DNA of 64,000 nt from Pseudolabrys sp. GTDB lineage: Bacteria; Pseudomonadota; Alphaproteobacteria; Rhizobiales; Xanthobacteraceae. The notes under the pieces are model-generated. The model was not told the origin of the DNA and ran no database searches. It saw nothing but the letters and a program-made list of their open reading frames with translations. The position numbers and the translations under genes were made by a program. The DNA lies in NCBI GenBank assembly GCA_030655215.1, contig JAURVZ010000048.1:97620-161619 (forward strand), read 5' to 3'. Positions 56,833 through 64,000 of this stretch are shown in pieces (within the stretch, counting starts at the first letter, position 1; each line of letters starts with the position of its first letter).

Positions 56833-56890
56833 GGCATCTCACCCGGAGGGTCAGGCCTGTCCCAAAACAAAGCGGGACAGGTATTTTGAA

Positions 56891-57970
56891 TTACATGGCG
56901 CGGTTATGCTGATGGCCCGGCGCGGTTTGTCCCGGCGCCACCTTCGGATCTGCCGGCTTGGTGACGTTCGGCCCTGTGCCTTTGTCTTCCGGCGCTTTTT
57001 CCAGCGCGGGCACGGGCTTGTTGCCGATCATCTGCCCGCCGCCATGCGATCCGCCGTGCGGCATGGCATCAGCGAGACAAGGCTTGGATGGATCGACGCA
57101 ACGCTTGACGATGCGGTCGAAGATATCCGCCGCCACGGTCGGGAATTTGACCACCGGGTCCTTCGTGGTCGGCTTCACCATCTCGACATATTTGGCCAGC
57201 GTCAGCTCAGTGCCCTGCGCGGCCTTCACATCGGCCACCCATTTGTCGAAGCCAGCCTGATCCAGCCCGCGCAACTTGAAGCGCATGTGCGAATAGCCGG
57301 CGCCGGTGTAGTTGCCGGAATAGCCCCAGCTTTCGCCCGGCTTGTTGATCACCGCATGCAGCATGGAGCGCATGCCCGGCATCGTATAGATCATACCGGC
57401 CAAGGTCGGCGCGTAGAACGTGTTCATCTGGCTGGTCGAGGTCAGCAGGAAGCGCACCGGCACATCGACCGGCAAAGCGAGTTCATTCACCGTCGCAATG
57501 CCCTGCTCGGGGAGAATGAACAGCCACTTCCAGTCCATGGCGACGACCTGAACATCCAGTGTCTTGGTGCCGGGCGGGATCGGCTTGCCGGCGGAGATGC
57601 GGTCCAGCGGCCGGAACGGGTCCAGCAAATGGGTGCTCGACCAGGTCAGCGCGCCAAGGCAGATGATAATGAGCAGCGGGCATGACCAGATAATCAGTTC
57701 AAGCCCGGTCGAATGATGGAATTTCGGGTCGTATTTGGCGCCGCTGCCCTTGCGGTATTTCCAGGCGAACCAGACGATCAGCACCATGACCGGTACAATG
57801 ATGAGCAACATCAAGCCGGTGGAGATCAGGATCAGGTTGCGCTGCTGGAGCGCAATGTCGCCGCTCGGGAACATGACGTCGCCACTGCAGCCGGCGAGCG
57901 CAGGCAGAAGCAGCAGCAAAGCGATCAGGCGGGTGGCCCCGAGGGGGGATTTAAGAGGAAAGTGGCGCAT
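56891..57970 (-). CDS. cyoA: cytochrome bo3 ubiquinol oxidase subunit II (lipoprotein)
   Basis: A 359-residue lipoprotein subunit. Signal peptide ends at the lipobox LAGC (Cys28), then two TM helices (about 35-60 and 80-105) and a periplasmic cupredoxin domain without Cu ligands (VVAMDWKWLFILPEQGIATV, TSQMNTFYAPTLAGMIYTMP). As usual for CyoA, no Cu-A site is present. The Pro/Lys-rich tail (KPADPKVAPGQTAPGHQHNR) is long. The start is the ATG at 57970, not the TTG before it. Confidence 0.93.
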   Translation of the reverse strand: MRHFPLKSPLGATRLIALLLLLPALAGCSGDVMFPSGDIALQQRNLILISTGLMLLIIVPVMVLIVWFAWKYRKGSGAKYDPKFHHSTGLELIIWSCPLLIIICLGALTWSSTHLLDPFRPLDRISAGKPIPPGTKTLDVQVVAMDWKWLFILPEQGIATVNELALPVDVPVRFLLTSTSQMNTFYAPTLAGMIYTMPGMRSMLHAVINKPGESWGYSGNYTGAGYSHMRFKLRGLDQAGFDKWVADVKAAQGTELTLAKYVEMVKPTTKDPVVKFPTVAADIFDRIVKRCVDPSKPCLADAMPHGGSHGGGQMIGNKPVPALEKAPEDKGTGPNVTKPADPKVAPGQTAPGHQHNRAM

Positions 57971-58004
57971 CGTGTTGCGGTAGCCTCTCAACCCGCTCCC
58001 ACGA

Positions 58005-58025
58005 CATTGGACATTTTGCCCAATG
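58005..58025. promoter_or_regulatory. perfect inverted repeat between cyoA and the MFS gene
   Basis: CATTGG-N9-CCAATG with perfect 6-bp arms lies in the 171-base divergent region. The position, 35 bases upstream of cyoA, suits an operator. The binding protein is unknown; it does not match an FNR box (TTGAT-N4-ATCAA). Confidence 0.35.
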
Positions 58026-58141
58026 CCTCGGGAGGCCCTTTTGCGTCAGGACATGAGCGGGCCGCCACGACACCCGCCACGACCGGCGCGTTGACGCTAT
58101 CATAGATGCGGCTCAAGATCGATTCCGGACCGGAGGGCAAC

Positions 58142-59473
58142 ATGAGTTCAACGAATTCTGAAGCGAACTCAGGTGAGCTCGAGCGCGACGCGCGGGCGCT
58201 TCACGCCACCGGCGAGCCGATCGCCCCCGGTGAGATCGCCATCGGCGTCATCATCGGACGGACCAGCGAGTTCTTCGACTTCTTCGTCTATGCCATTGCC
58301 TCGGTGCTGGTATTCCCGTCTTTGCTCTTCCCTTATGCCGACGCGCTGACCGGCACGATGTATTCCTTCGCGCTGTTCGCGCTCGCCTTCATCGCGCGGC
58401 CGGTCGGCACTGTCATCTTCACCGAAATCGGCAGCCGATACGGCCGTGGCGTGAAGCTCACGATCGCGCTGTTCCTGCTCGGCGGCTCGACCATGATGAT
58501 GGCGTTCCTGCCAAGCTACAATCAGGTCGGTCATGTCGCGGCGATTCTGCTCGCCGTGCTGCGCCTTGGCCAGGGCGTCGCGCTCGGCGGTGTCTGGGAC
58601 GGCTTGCCGTCGTTGCTGGCGCTCAATGCGCCGCCCGGCAAACGCGGCTGGTATGCCATGGTGCCGCAACTCGGCGCGCCGCTTGGTCTGCTCATCGCCA
58701 GCGGCCTGTTCACCTTCTTCCTGCTGACGCTGTCGCAGGCTGACTTCCTCGACTGGGGCTGGCGTTATCCGTTCTTCGTCGCCTTCGCGATAAATGTCGT
58801 GGCGCTGTTTGCGCGGCTGCGGCTGGTGGCGACGCCGGAATTCGAGCGGCTGTTTGAAATGGGCGAATTGCAGCCCTCCTCCGTGATCGAGACATTGCGC
58901 ACGGAGGGCCGCGTCGTCGTTCTCGGCGCTTTCGCACCGCTGGCCAGTTTCGCGCTGTTTCATCTCGTCACGGTGTTCGCGCTGTCATGGGTCGTCCTGT
59001 TCTCGCCGGAAGACTCGATCCGCTTCCTTGTCATTGAAATGGTCGGCGCTGCGGTCGGCGTGCTCGCCATTCTCGCCTCCGGCATTCTTGCCGACGTCTA
59101 CGGCCGGCGTTACGTGCTCGGCGTCTCGGCGGCATTGATCGGCGCCTATAGCGGTTTCGCGCCGCAACTTCTGGCGCAGGGTGAACTGGGTGAAGTCGCC
59201 TTCATGATCCTGGGCTTCGTGCTGCTTGGCCTTGCCTTCGGCCAGTCATCCGGCCCGGTGAACTCGGCCTTCTCCAAGAAAGCCCGCCTCACCGGCGCGG
59301 CGATCACCGCCGACTTTGCCTGGCTGATCGGTGCCGGCTTTGCGCCCTTGGTCGCGTTGGTGCTGACCGCGAATTTCGGTCTTTGGTCTGTTGGCGTCTA
59401 TTTGCTGTCCGGCGCGATCTGCACGCTGACGGCTCTGTTCATCAACAAGGAATGGGCCAGCAAGAGCGCCTGA
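58142..59473 (+). CDS. MFS transporter, metabolite:H+ symporter (MHS) type
   Basis: A 443-residue, 12-helix transporter. The start at ATG 58142 has GGAGGGCAAC before it. Near the N terminus EIAIGVIIGRTSEFFDFFVY and the loop between helices 2 and 3, RPVGTVIFTEIGSRYGRGVK, are typical of the MHS group (ProP, citrate, shikimate transporters). The substrate cannot be assigned. It converges on the CPA1 gene, 3 bases apart. Confidence 0.87.
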   Translation: MSSTNSEANSGELERDARALHATGEPIAPGEIAIGVIIGRTSEFFDFFVYAIASVLVFPSLLFPYADALTGTMYSFALFALAFIARPVGTVIFTEIGSRYGRGVKLTIALFLLGGSTMMMAFLPSYNQVGHVAAILLAVLRLGQGVALGGVWDGLPSLLALNAPPGKRGWYAMVPQLGAPLGLLIASGLFTFFLLTLSQADFLDWGWRYPFFVAFAINVVALFARLRLVATPEFERLFEMGELQPSSVIETLRTEGRVVVLGAFAPLASFALFHLVTVFALSWVVLFSPEDSIRFLVIEMVGAAVGVLAILASGILADVYGRRYVLGVSAALIGAYSGFAPQLLAQGELGEVAFMILGFVLLGLAFGQSSGPVNSAFSKKARLTGAAITADFAWLIGAGFAPLVALVLTANFGLWSVGVYLLSGAICTLTALFINKEWASKSA

Positions 59474-59476
59474 TCC

Positions 59477-61018
59477 TCAGTCGCCAATACGGGTGCTGAG
59501 TTCGACTTGATCCAGCTCCTCCTCGGCACGGCGGAAGGCCGTGTCGCCAATGGCGCCGGAGTTACGCAGATCGTCGATCGCTTTGCGCCCGGCGGTGACC
59601 AGCTTCAGGCGCAGCACGTTCTTGTGCGTATCGCGCGGATCGCCGCCATCGCGCGCGACTGTCAGCGCGTGCTCATATTCATGCTTGAGATATTCGGCCG
59701 CCGGCGTGCCGTCGGCGTCGAGCGTGGCAATGGCCGCTTTCAGCGACGCTTCACGCGCCAACTTGAGTTCGTCCTCAACAACTGAGTCCTTCGGCAGATC
59801 GAGGAAGCGGAGAAGCGGCTTCAGCGTCAGGCCTTGAATGACCAGCGTTCCAAGCACGACGACGAAGGCGGTCAGCTGGATGAAGTCGCGATAGGGAAAG
59901 TCTGCCGGCAGCGCCATCGCCGCTGCCAAGGTAACGATGCCGCGCATGCCCGACCAGCCGACGACGAGCGCGTCCTTGGTGGTCGGTGGCTGTCCGATGC
60001 CATCGTCGGTGCGGCCACCGGTGAGGCGATGTGTAACCGTCGCAATGCTGTGATGCGTCAGAAGCCAGGCCAGCCGCACAACGATGACGACAACGAGAAT
60101 GAGCAGAGCGGCGCCGAAGTAACGCACGCGCTCGTTTGTATCCAGGGCTTCGAGGATCGGCCCCAGTTGCAGCCCGATCAGCGCAAAGGCCAACACGTTT
60201 AAAACGACGGTGACCGTCTCCCAGATCGCGAAGGACGGTACGCGCAAATGCGCCGGCATCGGCGCGACATTCTTGCGCGCGAGCGTGAGGCCGAAGACAA
60301 CAATGGTCACGACACCGGAGAGGTGAAGATGCTCGGCGCCAATCCAGACGCCGAACATGAAGACGAATTGGATGATGACTGAACTCGGCGCATCGTGGAT
60401 GTGTCCCATCAGCCAGTTTGCCGGGAAGGCCAGCAGCCAGCCGGCGACGACACTGCCGAAGAATACCAGCGCGAACATGGGAGCAGCTTCCGACGCGCTG
60501 AAGCTGCCCGCCGCCATCGCACCGACGGCCAGCCGGTAGATGAGCAGCGATGACGCGTCGTTCAGCAGGCTCTCGCCTTCGAGCACGACTCGGATGCGAT
60601 GCGGCGGATCGACGTGCTTGAGCACAGCCAGCGCGGCAACCGCATCCGGCGGCGCCAGCAAGGCGCCCAGCGCGATGGCCGCAGCCCATGGCATGTCCGG
60701 AATGAGCCAGCGGGCGGCGAAAGCGACCGCCGCCGTTGTCGCCACAACGGCGACGATGACCAGCGATGAAATCGACAGCCAGTTGCGCCGCAAATCGCGC
60801 AGCGACGCGTCATAGGCGGCGTCGAGCAAGACCGGCGCGACGAAGAGCGCGAGGATGAGGTCCGGCGGCAATTCCAGCCGTGGCAGGCCGGGGATGAACG
60901 CCAGCAGCGCGCCGCCGATCGCAATCAGCGTCGGATAGGCAATGTTGAAACGCCGCGCGAAAGTGGAGAGGATCGTGGCCCCGAGCAGGAGCGCAAGAAC
61001 GGTCTCGAAGACCTGCAA
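59477..61018 (-). CDS. Na+/H+ antiporter, CPA1 family
   Basis: A 513-residue antiporter with about 12 helices and a ~110-residue cytoplasmic tail. Ion-site motifs: GALLAPPDAVAALAVL (in place of the more common TDPVA) and EGESLLNDASSLLIYRLAV, with the late helix GWSGMRGIVTLAAAMALP. These match NhaP/YjcE-type exchangers for Na+ or K+. The tail (ATLDADGTPAAEYLKHEYEH) looks helical. Confidence 0.9.
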   Translation of the reverse strand: MQVFETVLALLLGATILSTFARRFNIAYPTLIAIGGALLAFIPGLPRLELPPDLILALFVAPVLLDAAYDASLRDLRRNWLSISSLVIVAVVATTAAVAFAARWLIPDMPWAAAIALGALLAPPDAVAALAVLKHVDPPHRIRVVLEGESLLNDASSLLIYRLAVGAMAAGSFSASEAAPMFALVFFGSVVAGWLLAFPANWLMGHIHDAPSSVIIQFVFMFGVWIGAEHLHLSGVVTIVVFGLTLARKNVAPMPAHLRVPSFAIWETVTVVLNVLAFALIGLQLGPILEALDTNERVRYFGAALLILVVVIVVRLAWLLTHHSIATVTHRLTGGRTDDGIGQPPTTKDALVVGWSGMRGIVTLAAAMALPADFPYRDFIQLTAFVVVLGTLVIQGLTLKPLLRFLDLPKDSVVEDELKLAREASLKAAIATLDADGTPAAEYLKHEYEHALTVARDGGDPRDTHKNVLRLKLVTAGRKAIDDLRNSGAIGDTAFRRAEEELDQVELSTRIGD

Positions 61019-61097
61019 TTGAAGCTCCCTGCGGACAAATGGCCGCAGTCGACTTAGCCCCCTCGCCGCCTTGGGTCAAAGCGGGCGTGCAGGCAGC

Positions 61098-61127
61098 CGG
61101 CGAAGGGCGTTTTACGGCCCTTCGCCG
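61098..61127 (-). terminator. strong hairpin downstream of the isochorismatase-like gene
   Basis: CGGCGAAGGGC (61098-61108) pairs perfectly with GCCCTTCGCCG (61117-61127), loop of 8. No T run follows on either strand, so it may stabilise RNA or work with Rho. Confidence 0.45.
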
Positions 61128-61148
61128 TGATGCCACCTCAAGGTGAGG

Positions 61149-61847
61149 TCAGGCTGCAGCTTGCGCAGTGCCGCGCTTGAGCGAGGCAATTGCCTCGTCA
61201 ATGGTCTGCACATCGCCGAAGATGGAATAGAAGGTGCGCAAGGTCGCGCCATGCTCTTCGTCGGTGTAGGTCGCCAGTGCATCCGGCACCATGGTGACAT
61301 TGAAGTTCAGCATCATGGCGTCGCGCGCCGAGCTTTCGCAGCACACTTGCGTCGCCGTGCCGCCGATCAGCAAATTGTCGATGCCGCGGGCGCGCAGATG
61401 CGCCTCGACGTCGGACGAACCCTGGATGAAAGCGCTGAAGCGCTTCTTGACGATTTGAGCATCTTCCGGCTTGGCGTCGAGTTCCGCCCACAGCGCATGA
61501 CCTTCGTGCGAAATATCCATTGTCTCGGCGCGACGATCGCGCCTGTCGGGCGTCAGAAGGCGGTCATTGAACACCGACCACTTTTCCAGCGTGTCGTTGG
61601 TGGCGTTCTTGATCCAGACGACATGGCCGCCCATCGAACGCACCGCTGCCGCCAGACGATTGATGTTCGGCACGATGTCGCGCGCCTTCGGCACTTCGCC
61701 CTGAAAGCCCGGCTTCATGAAATAATTTTGCATGTCGACGACAACCAGCGCGGTCTTGGCCGGATCCATCACGTCAAACGGGTGCGCCTTGCCGGTGCGC
61801 GCGGCAACGCGGGCGATGAGGTCGTCAGGAAGAGAGAAGGCATGCAT
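61149..61847 (-). CDS. isochorismatase-family cysteine hydrolase
   Basis: A 232-residue hydrolase. Triad candidates are Asp38 in ALVVVDMQNYF, a Lys at 134-135 in IVKKRFSAF, and Cys169 or Cys170 in GTATQVCCESSARDAM. This is the broad isochorismatase/nicotinamidase/ureidoacrylate group (RutB resembles it). No rut genes are adjacent; the divergent ABC importer may supply its substrate. The ATG at 61847 gives the family-typical N terminus. Confidence 0.87.
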   Translation of the reverse strand: MHAFSLPDDLIARVAARTGKAHPFDVMDPAKTALVVVDMQNYFMKPGFQGEVPKARDIVPNINRLAAAVRSMGGHVVWIKNATNDTLEKWSVFNDRLLTPDRRDRRAETMDISHEGHALWAELDAKPEDAQIVKKRFSAFIQGSSDVEAHLRARGIDNLLIGGTATQVCCESSARDAMMLNFNVTMVPDALATYTDEEHGATLRTFYSIFGDVQTIDEAIASLKRGTAQAAA

Positions 61848-62090
61848 CGTTAGTCTCCATACAAAGTGTAGCCCGGAACGAAGCATGTTCTGTGCCAGCA
61901 GAAATATTCAGATCGTATCGGTTTCCACGGTCTGTCGAGAGCGCGTGATGAAAGTCTGTGCGGCGGCGCTCAGTAAATATCCAACGCGCCACGCGCGCAG
62001 GCAATAGCGGCGTGGATTCGGGACGGAGTCCTGACGCGCCCTGTTGGCGCGGATGTTGCATTGCAATGAAAGCAACACAAGGACAGTTCC

Positions 62091-63116
62091 ATGCTCAACA
62101 AAATGACTCGTTCGTTCACGCTCGCTTTGACCGCTGCCGTACTGATTGGCGGCTCGTCCGCTTCCTTCGCCGCCGAACTCGTCAAGCTGAAGATGGCTGA
62201 GGTTGTGCGCTCGCAATTTTACGTGCCGATGTATGTCGCGCTGGCCAAGGGCTACGTCAAAGATGAAGGCCTCGATGTCGAACTGGTCTCGGCCAATGGC
62301 GGCGACCGCGTCGGCGCGCTGATCCTTGCCAACCAGGCCGACTTCGGTCTCGCCGGCCCGGAAGTGCCGATCTACATCTACAACGGCGAGTCGCCGGACA
62401 AGCCGGTGATCTTCTCCGCGCTGACCGCGACTGACGGCCTGTTCTTCGTCTCGCGCACCAAGATCGACAAGTTCGAATGGTCGATGCTCAAGGGCAAGAA
62501 GATCATCGGCTATCGCCCGGGCTCCACGCCACAGCTTTATCTCGAGTATGTGATGAAGCAGCAAGGCGTCGACGCGCAGACCATCAAGGACATCGTCACC
62601 AATATCGGCCAGACGGCGCGCGATGGCGCATGGGCCAGCGGCAATGGCGACTTCGGCATCTTCACCGAGCCGAATTTCACCAAGCACGAACAGGCCGGCA
62701 ATGCGCATCTCGTCGCGTCGATCGGCAAGGAAGTTGGCCGCGCGGATTACACGCTGTTCTTCGCCAAGAAGAGCTGGCTCGACAAGAATGCCGAGTCCGC
62801 CCAGAAGTGGACCAATGCCATCGCCAAGGCGCAGGCTTGGACCAAGAAGGCCACAGCCGAAGAAATCGCCGATGCGATTGCGCCGTTCTTCCCGGGACTG
62901 ACCAAGGCCGACAACGTTGCCGTGGTGAACCGCTTCCGCACCGTCGGCGTGCCGATCTGGGCGACCTCGACCGTGCCGGATGAAGCCGGCATCGCCAAGG
63001 CTCAGGAGATCATGGTCGTCGGCGGCGTGCTGCCGGCCGACAAGAAGGTCCCTTACGACAAGCTGGTCGTCACCTCCTTCTCCGCCAAGGCGGAGAAACT
63101 GGTGGCTGGACAGTAA
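62091..63116 (+). CDS. ABC transporter substrate-binding protein, NMT1/TauA-like
   Basis: A 341-residue periplasmic protein with signal peptide FTLALTAAVLIGGSSASFAA. The mature part shows VVRSQFYVPMYVALAKGYVK, VSANGGDRVGALILANQADF and LKGKKIIGYRPGSTPQLYLE, typical of the NMT1/THI5 fold. Ligands in the family include nitrate, taurine, riboflavin and pyrimidine precursors; this one is not assigned. AAGGAC precedes the ATG. It starts an operon with an ATPase and a permease. Confidence 0.9.
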   Translation: MLNKMTRSFTLALTAAVLIGGSSASFAAELVKLKMAEVVRSQFYVPMYVALAKGYVKDEGLDVELVSANGGDRVGALILANQADFGLAGPEVPIYIYNGESPDKPVIFSALTATDGLFFVSRTKIDKFEWSMLKGKKIIGYRPGSTPQLYLEYVMKQQGVDAQTIKDIVTNIGQTARDGAWASGNGDFGIFTEPNFTKHEQAGNAHLVASIGKEVGRADYTLFFAKKSWLDKNAESAQKWTNAIAKAQAWTKKATAEEIADAIAPFFPGLTKADNVAVVNRFRTVGVPIWATSTVPDEAGIAKAQEIMVVGGVLPADKKVPYDKLVVTSFSAKAEKLVAGQ

Positions 63117-63137
63117 GCGACAAGAAGGAGCGAGACG

Positions 63138-63938
63138 ATGACGATGCAGGCTTCTGGTTTCCCGGCTGTCGCCATTGACAGCGTCTCGCTGAACTACTTC
63201 ACGCCGGAGCGTGAGACGTTGGCATTGTCCAACGTCTCACTGCACGTCGCCAAAGGCGAGTTCGTCGCCATTGTCGGCTCCTCCGGTTGCGGCAAGAGCA
63301 CACTGCTCACATTGGTGTCAGGCCTGCTGGCGCCATCGGCCGGCAATATTAAGGTCGACGGCATTGCGGTTAACCAGCCTTCGCCGCGCGTCGGCTACAT
63401 GTTCCAGAAGGACACGCTGCTCGACTGGCGCTCGATCATCGACAATGTGCTGATCGGCGCCGAATTTCTTGGCCTCGACAAGCGCCGCGCCAGGAAGCGT
63501 GCTGAAGAATTGTTGACGCGCTACGGCCTCGGCGAGTTCATGCAGAGCCTGCCGAGCCAGTTGTCCGGCGGTATGCGCCAGCGCGCGGCATTGGCCCGCA
63601 CATTGTGCTGCGAGCCTGACCTGCTGCTGCTCGATGAGCCCTTCTCCGCACTCGACTATCAAACACGTCTTGCGCTGTCCGATGAGATCGCCGCCATCCT
63701 CCAGGCGGAGAACAAGACCGTCGTGCTGGTGACGCATGACATCGGCGAAGCAATCAGCATGGCCGACCGCGTTATCGTCATGACAAGGCGGCCGGGCCGC
63801 ATCAAGAGCGAACACAAGATCGACTTTCCAAGCTTTGGCCCGACGCGGCCGACGCCGTTCGAAGCGCGCAAATGCGCCGAGTTTCCGAAGTACTTCCAGA
63901 CGATCTGGGACGAACTCGATCTGCACGACGTTCACTAG
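63138..63938 (+). CDS. ABC transporter ATPase, NitT/TauB-like
   Basis: A 266-residue ATPase: Walker A GSSGCGKST (47-55), Q-loop MFQKDTLLDWRSI, signature LSGGMRQRAALARTL, Walker B LLLLDEPFSALD, H-loop VTHDIGEAISM. AGAAGGAG precedes the ATG. It pairs with the binding protein upstream and the permease starting 18 bases downstream. Confidence 0.92.
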   Translation: MTMQASGFPAVAIDSVSLNYFTPERETLALSNVSLHVAKGEFVAIVGSSGCGKSTLLTLVSGLLAPSAGNIKVDGIAVNQPSPRVGYMFQKDTLLDWRSIIDNVLIGAEFLGLDKRRARKRAEELLTRYGLGEFMQSLPSQLSGGMRQRAALARTLCCEPDLLLLDEPFSALDYQTRLALSDEIAAILQAENKTVVLVTHDIGEAISMADRVIVMTRRPGRIKSEHKIDFPSFGPTRPTPFEARKCAEFPKYFQTIWDELDLHDVH

Positions 63939-63956
63939 AAGAATCGCGAGGACGCC

Positions 63957-64000
63957 ATGAGTGCTGACGTAACAATCGCCGCCAATCGCATCACCGAAGC
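63957..64000 (+). CDS. start of ABC transporter permease (cut by window edge)
   Basis: Only 14 codons are visible (SADVTIAANRITEA after the Met), behind CGAGGACGCC. Position after a binding protein and an ATPase implies the permease of the same importer; the sequence itself is too short to prove it. Confidence 0.5.
   Translation, partial: MSADVTIAANRITE

Overview
The window is GC-rich chromosomal DNA from an alphaproteobacterium, most likely Hyphomicrobiales (Rhizobiales), Bradyrhizobium/Pseudolabrys-like. Supporting signs are the murA–DUF2948–hisD–UPF0262–LMW phosphatase–maf–yacG block, the imuA-imuB-dnaE2 cassette behind a GAAC-N7-GAAC LexA box, a RegB/RegA-type redox pair and a SAM-II-like leader. 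The genus is inference.

Layout. 1-8.9 kb (minus): a two-partner secretion locus, a TpsB outer-membrane transporter followed by a giant repetitive TpsA exoprotein that runs off the left edge. 9.2-14.3 kb (minus): purine/methylthioadenosine salvage (mtnP-apt), a sugar-nucleotide/glycosyltransferase trio and a PLP transsulfuration enzyme. 14.4-18.6 kb: a PRC-barrel protein, a cytochrome b561-like/molybdopterin pair and a large membrane protein. 19-28.9 kb (minus): tRNA-Phe, a two-subunit TPP decarboxylase, yacG, an acyl-CoA ligase, maf, a sugar acetyltransferase, an LMW phosphatase, UPF0262, hisD, DUF2948, a ModA-like protein and murA, with two palindromic repeat elements; tRNA-Thr lies on plus. 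29.2-35.6 kb (minus): two small genes and the SOS mutagenesis cassette.

35.7-45.9 kb is a sulfur-acquisition region: a complete ssuADCB plus flavin reductase operon on minus, a divergent second sulfonate-binding protein and an NtaA/DszA-type monooxygenase, then metNIQ preceded by a probable SAM-II riboswitch, a 21-codon leader ORF and an intrinsic terminator. 46-51.3 kb holds hydrolases, a MOSC protein, and a LysR regulator coupled to a PfkB kinase. 51.3-58 kb is a respiratory locus (cyoABCD, SURF1, quinone-sensing kinase and regulator). 58-64 kb contains an MFS transporter, a CPA1 antiporter, an isochorismatase-like hydrolase and the start of another NMT1/TauA-like ABC importer.

The strongest items for follow-up are the metNIQ leader, the nested 228/257-residue supermodules of the TpsA protein, a repeat element that supplies the C terminus of an acetyltransferase, two overlooked small genes at 29.2-29.7 kb, and the cyo-SURF1-RegBA arrangement. 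Everything here is read by eye; no database search was possible.
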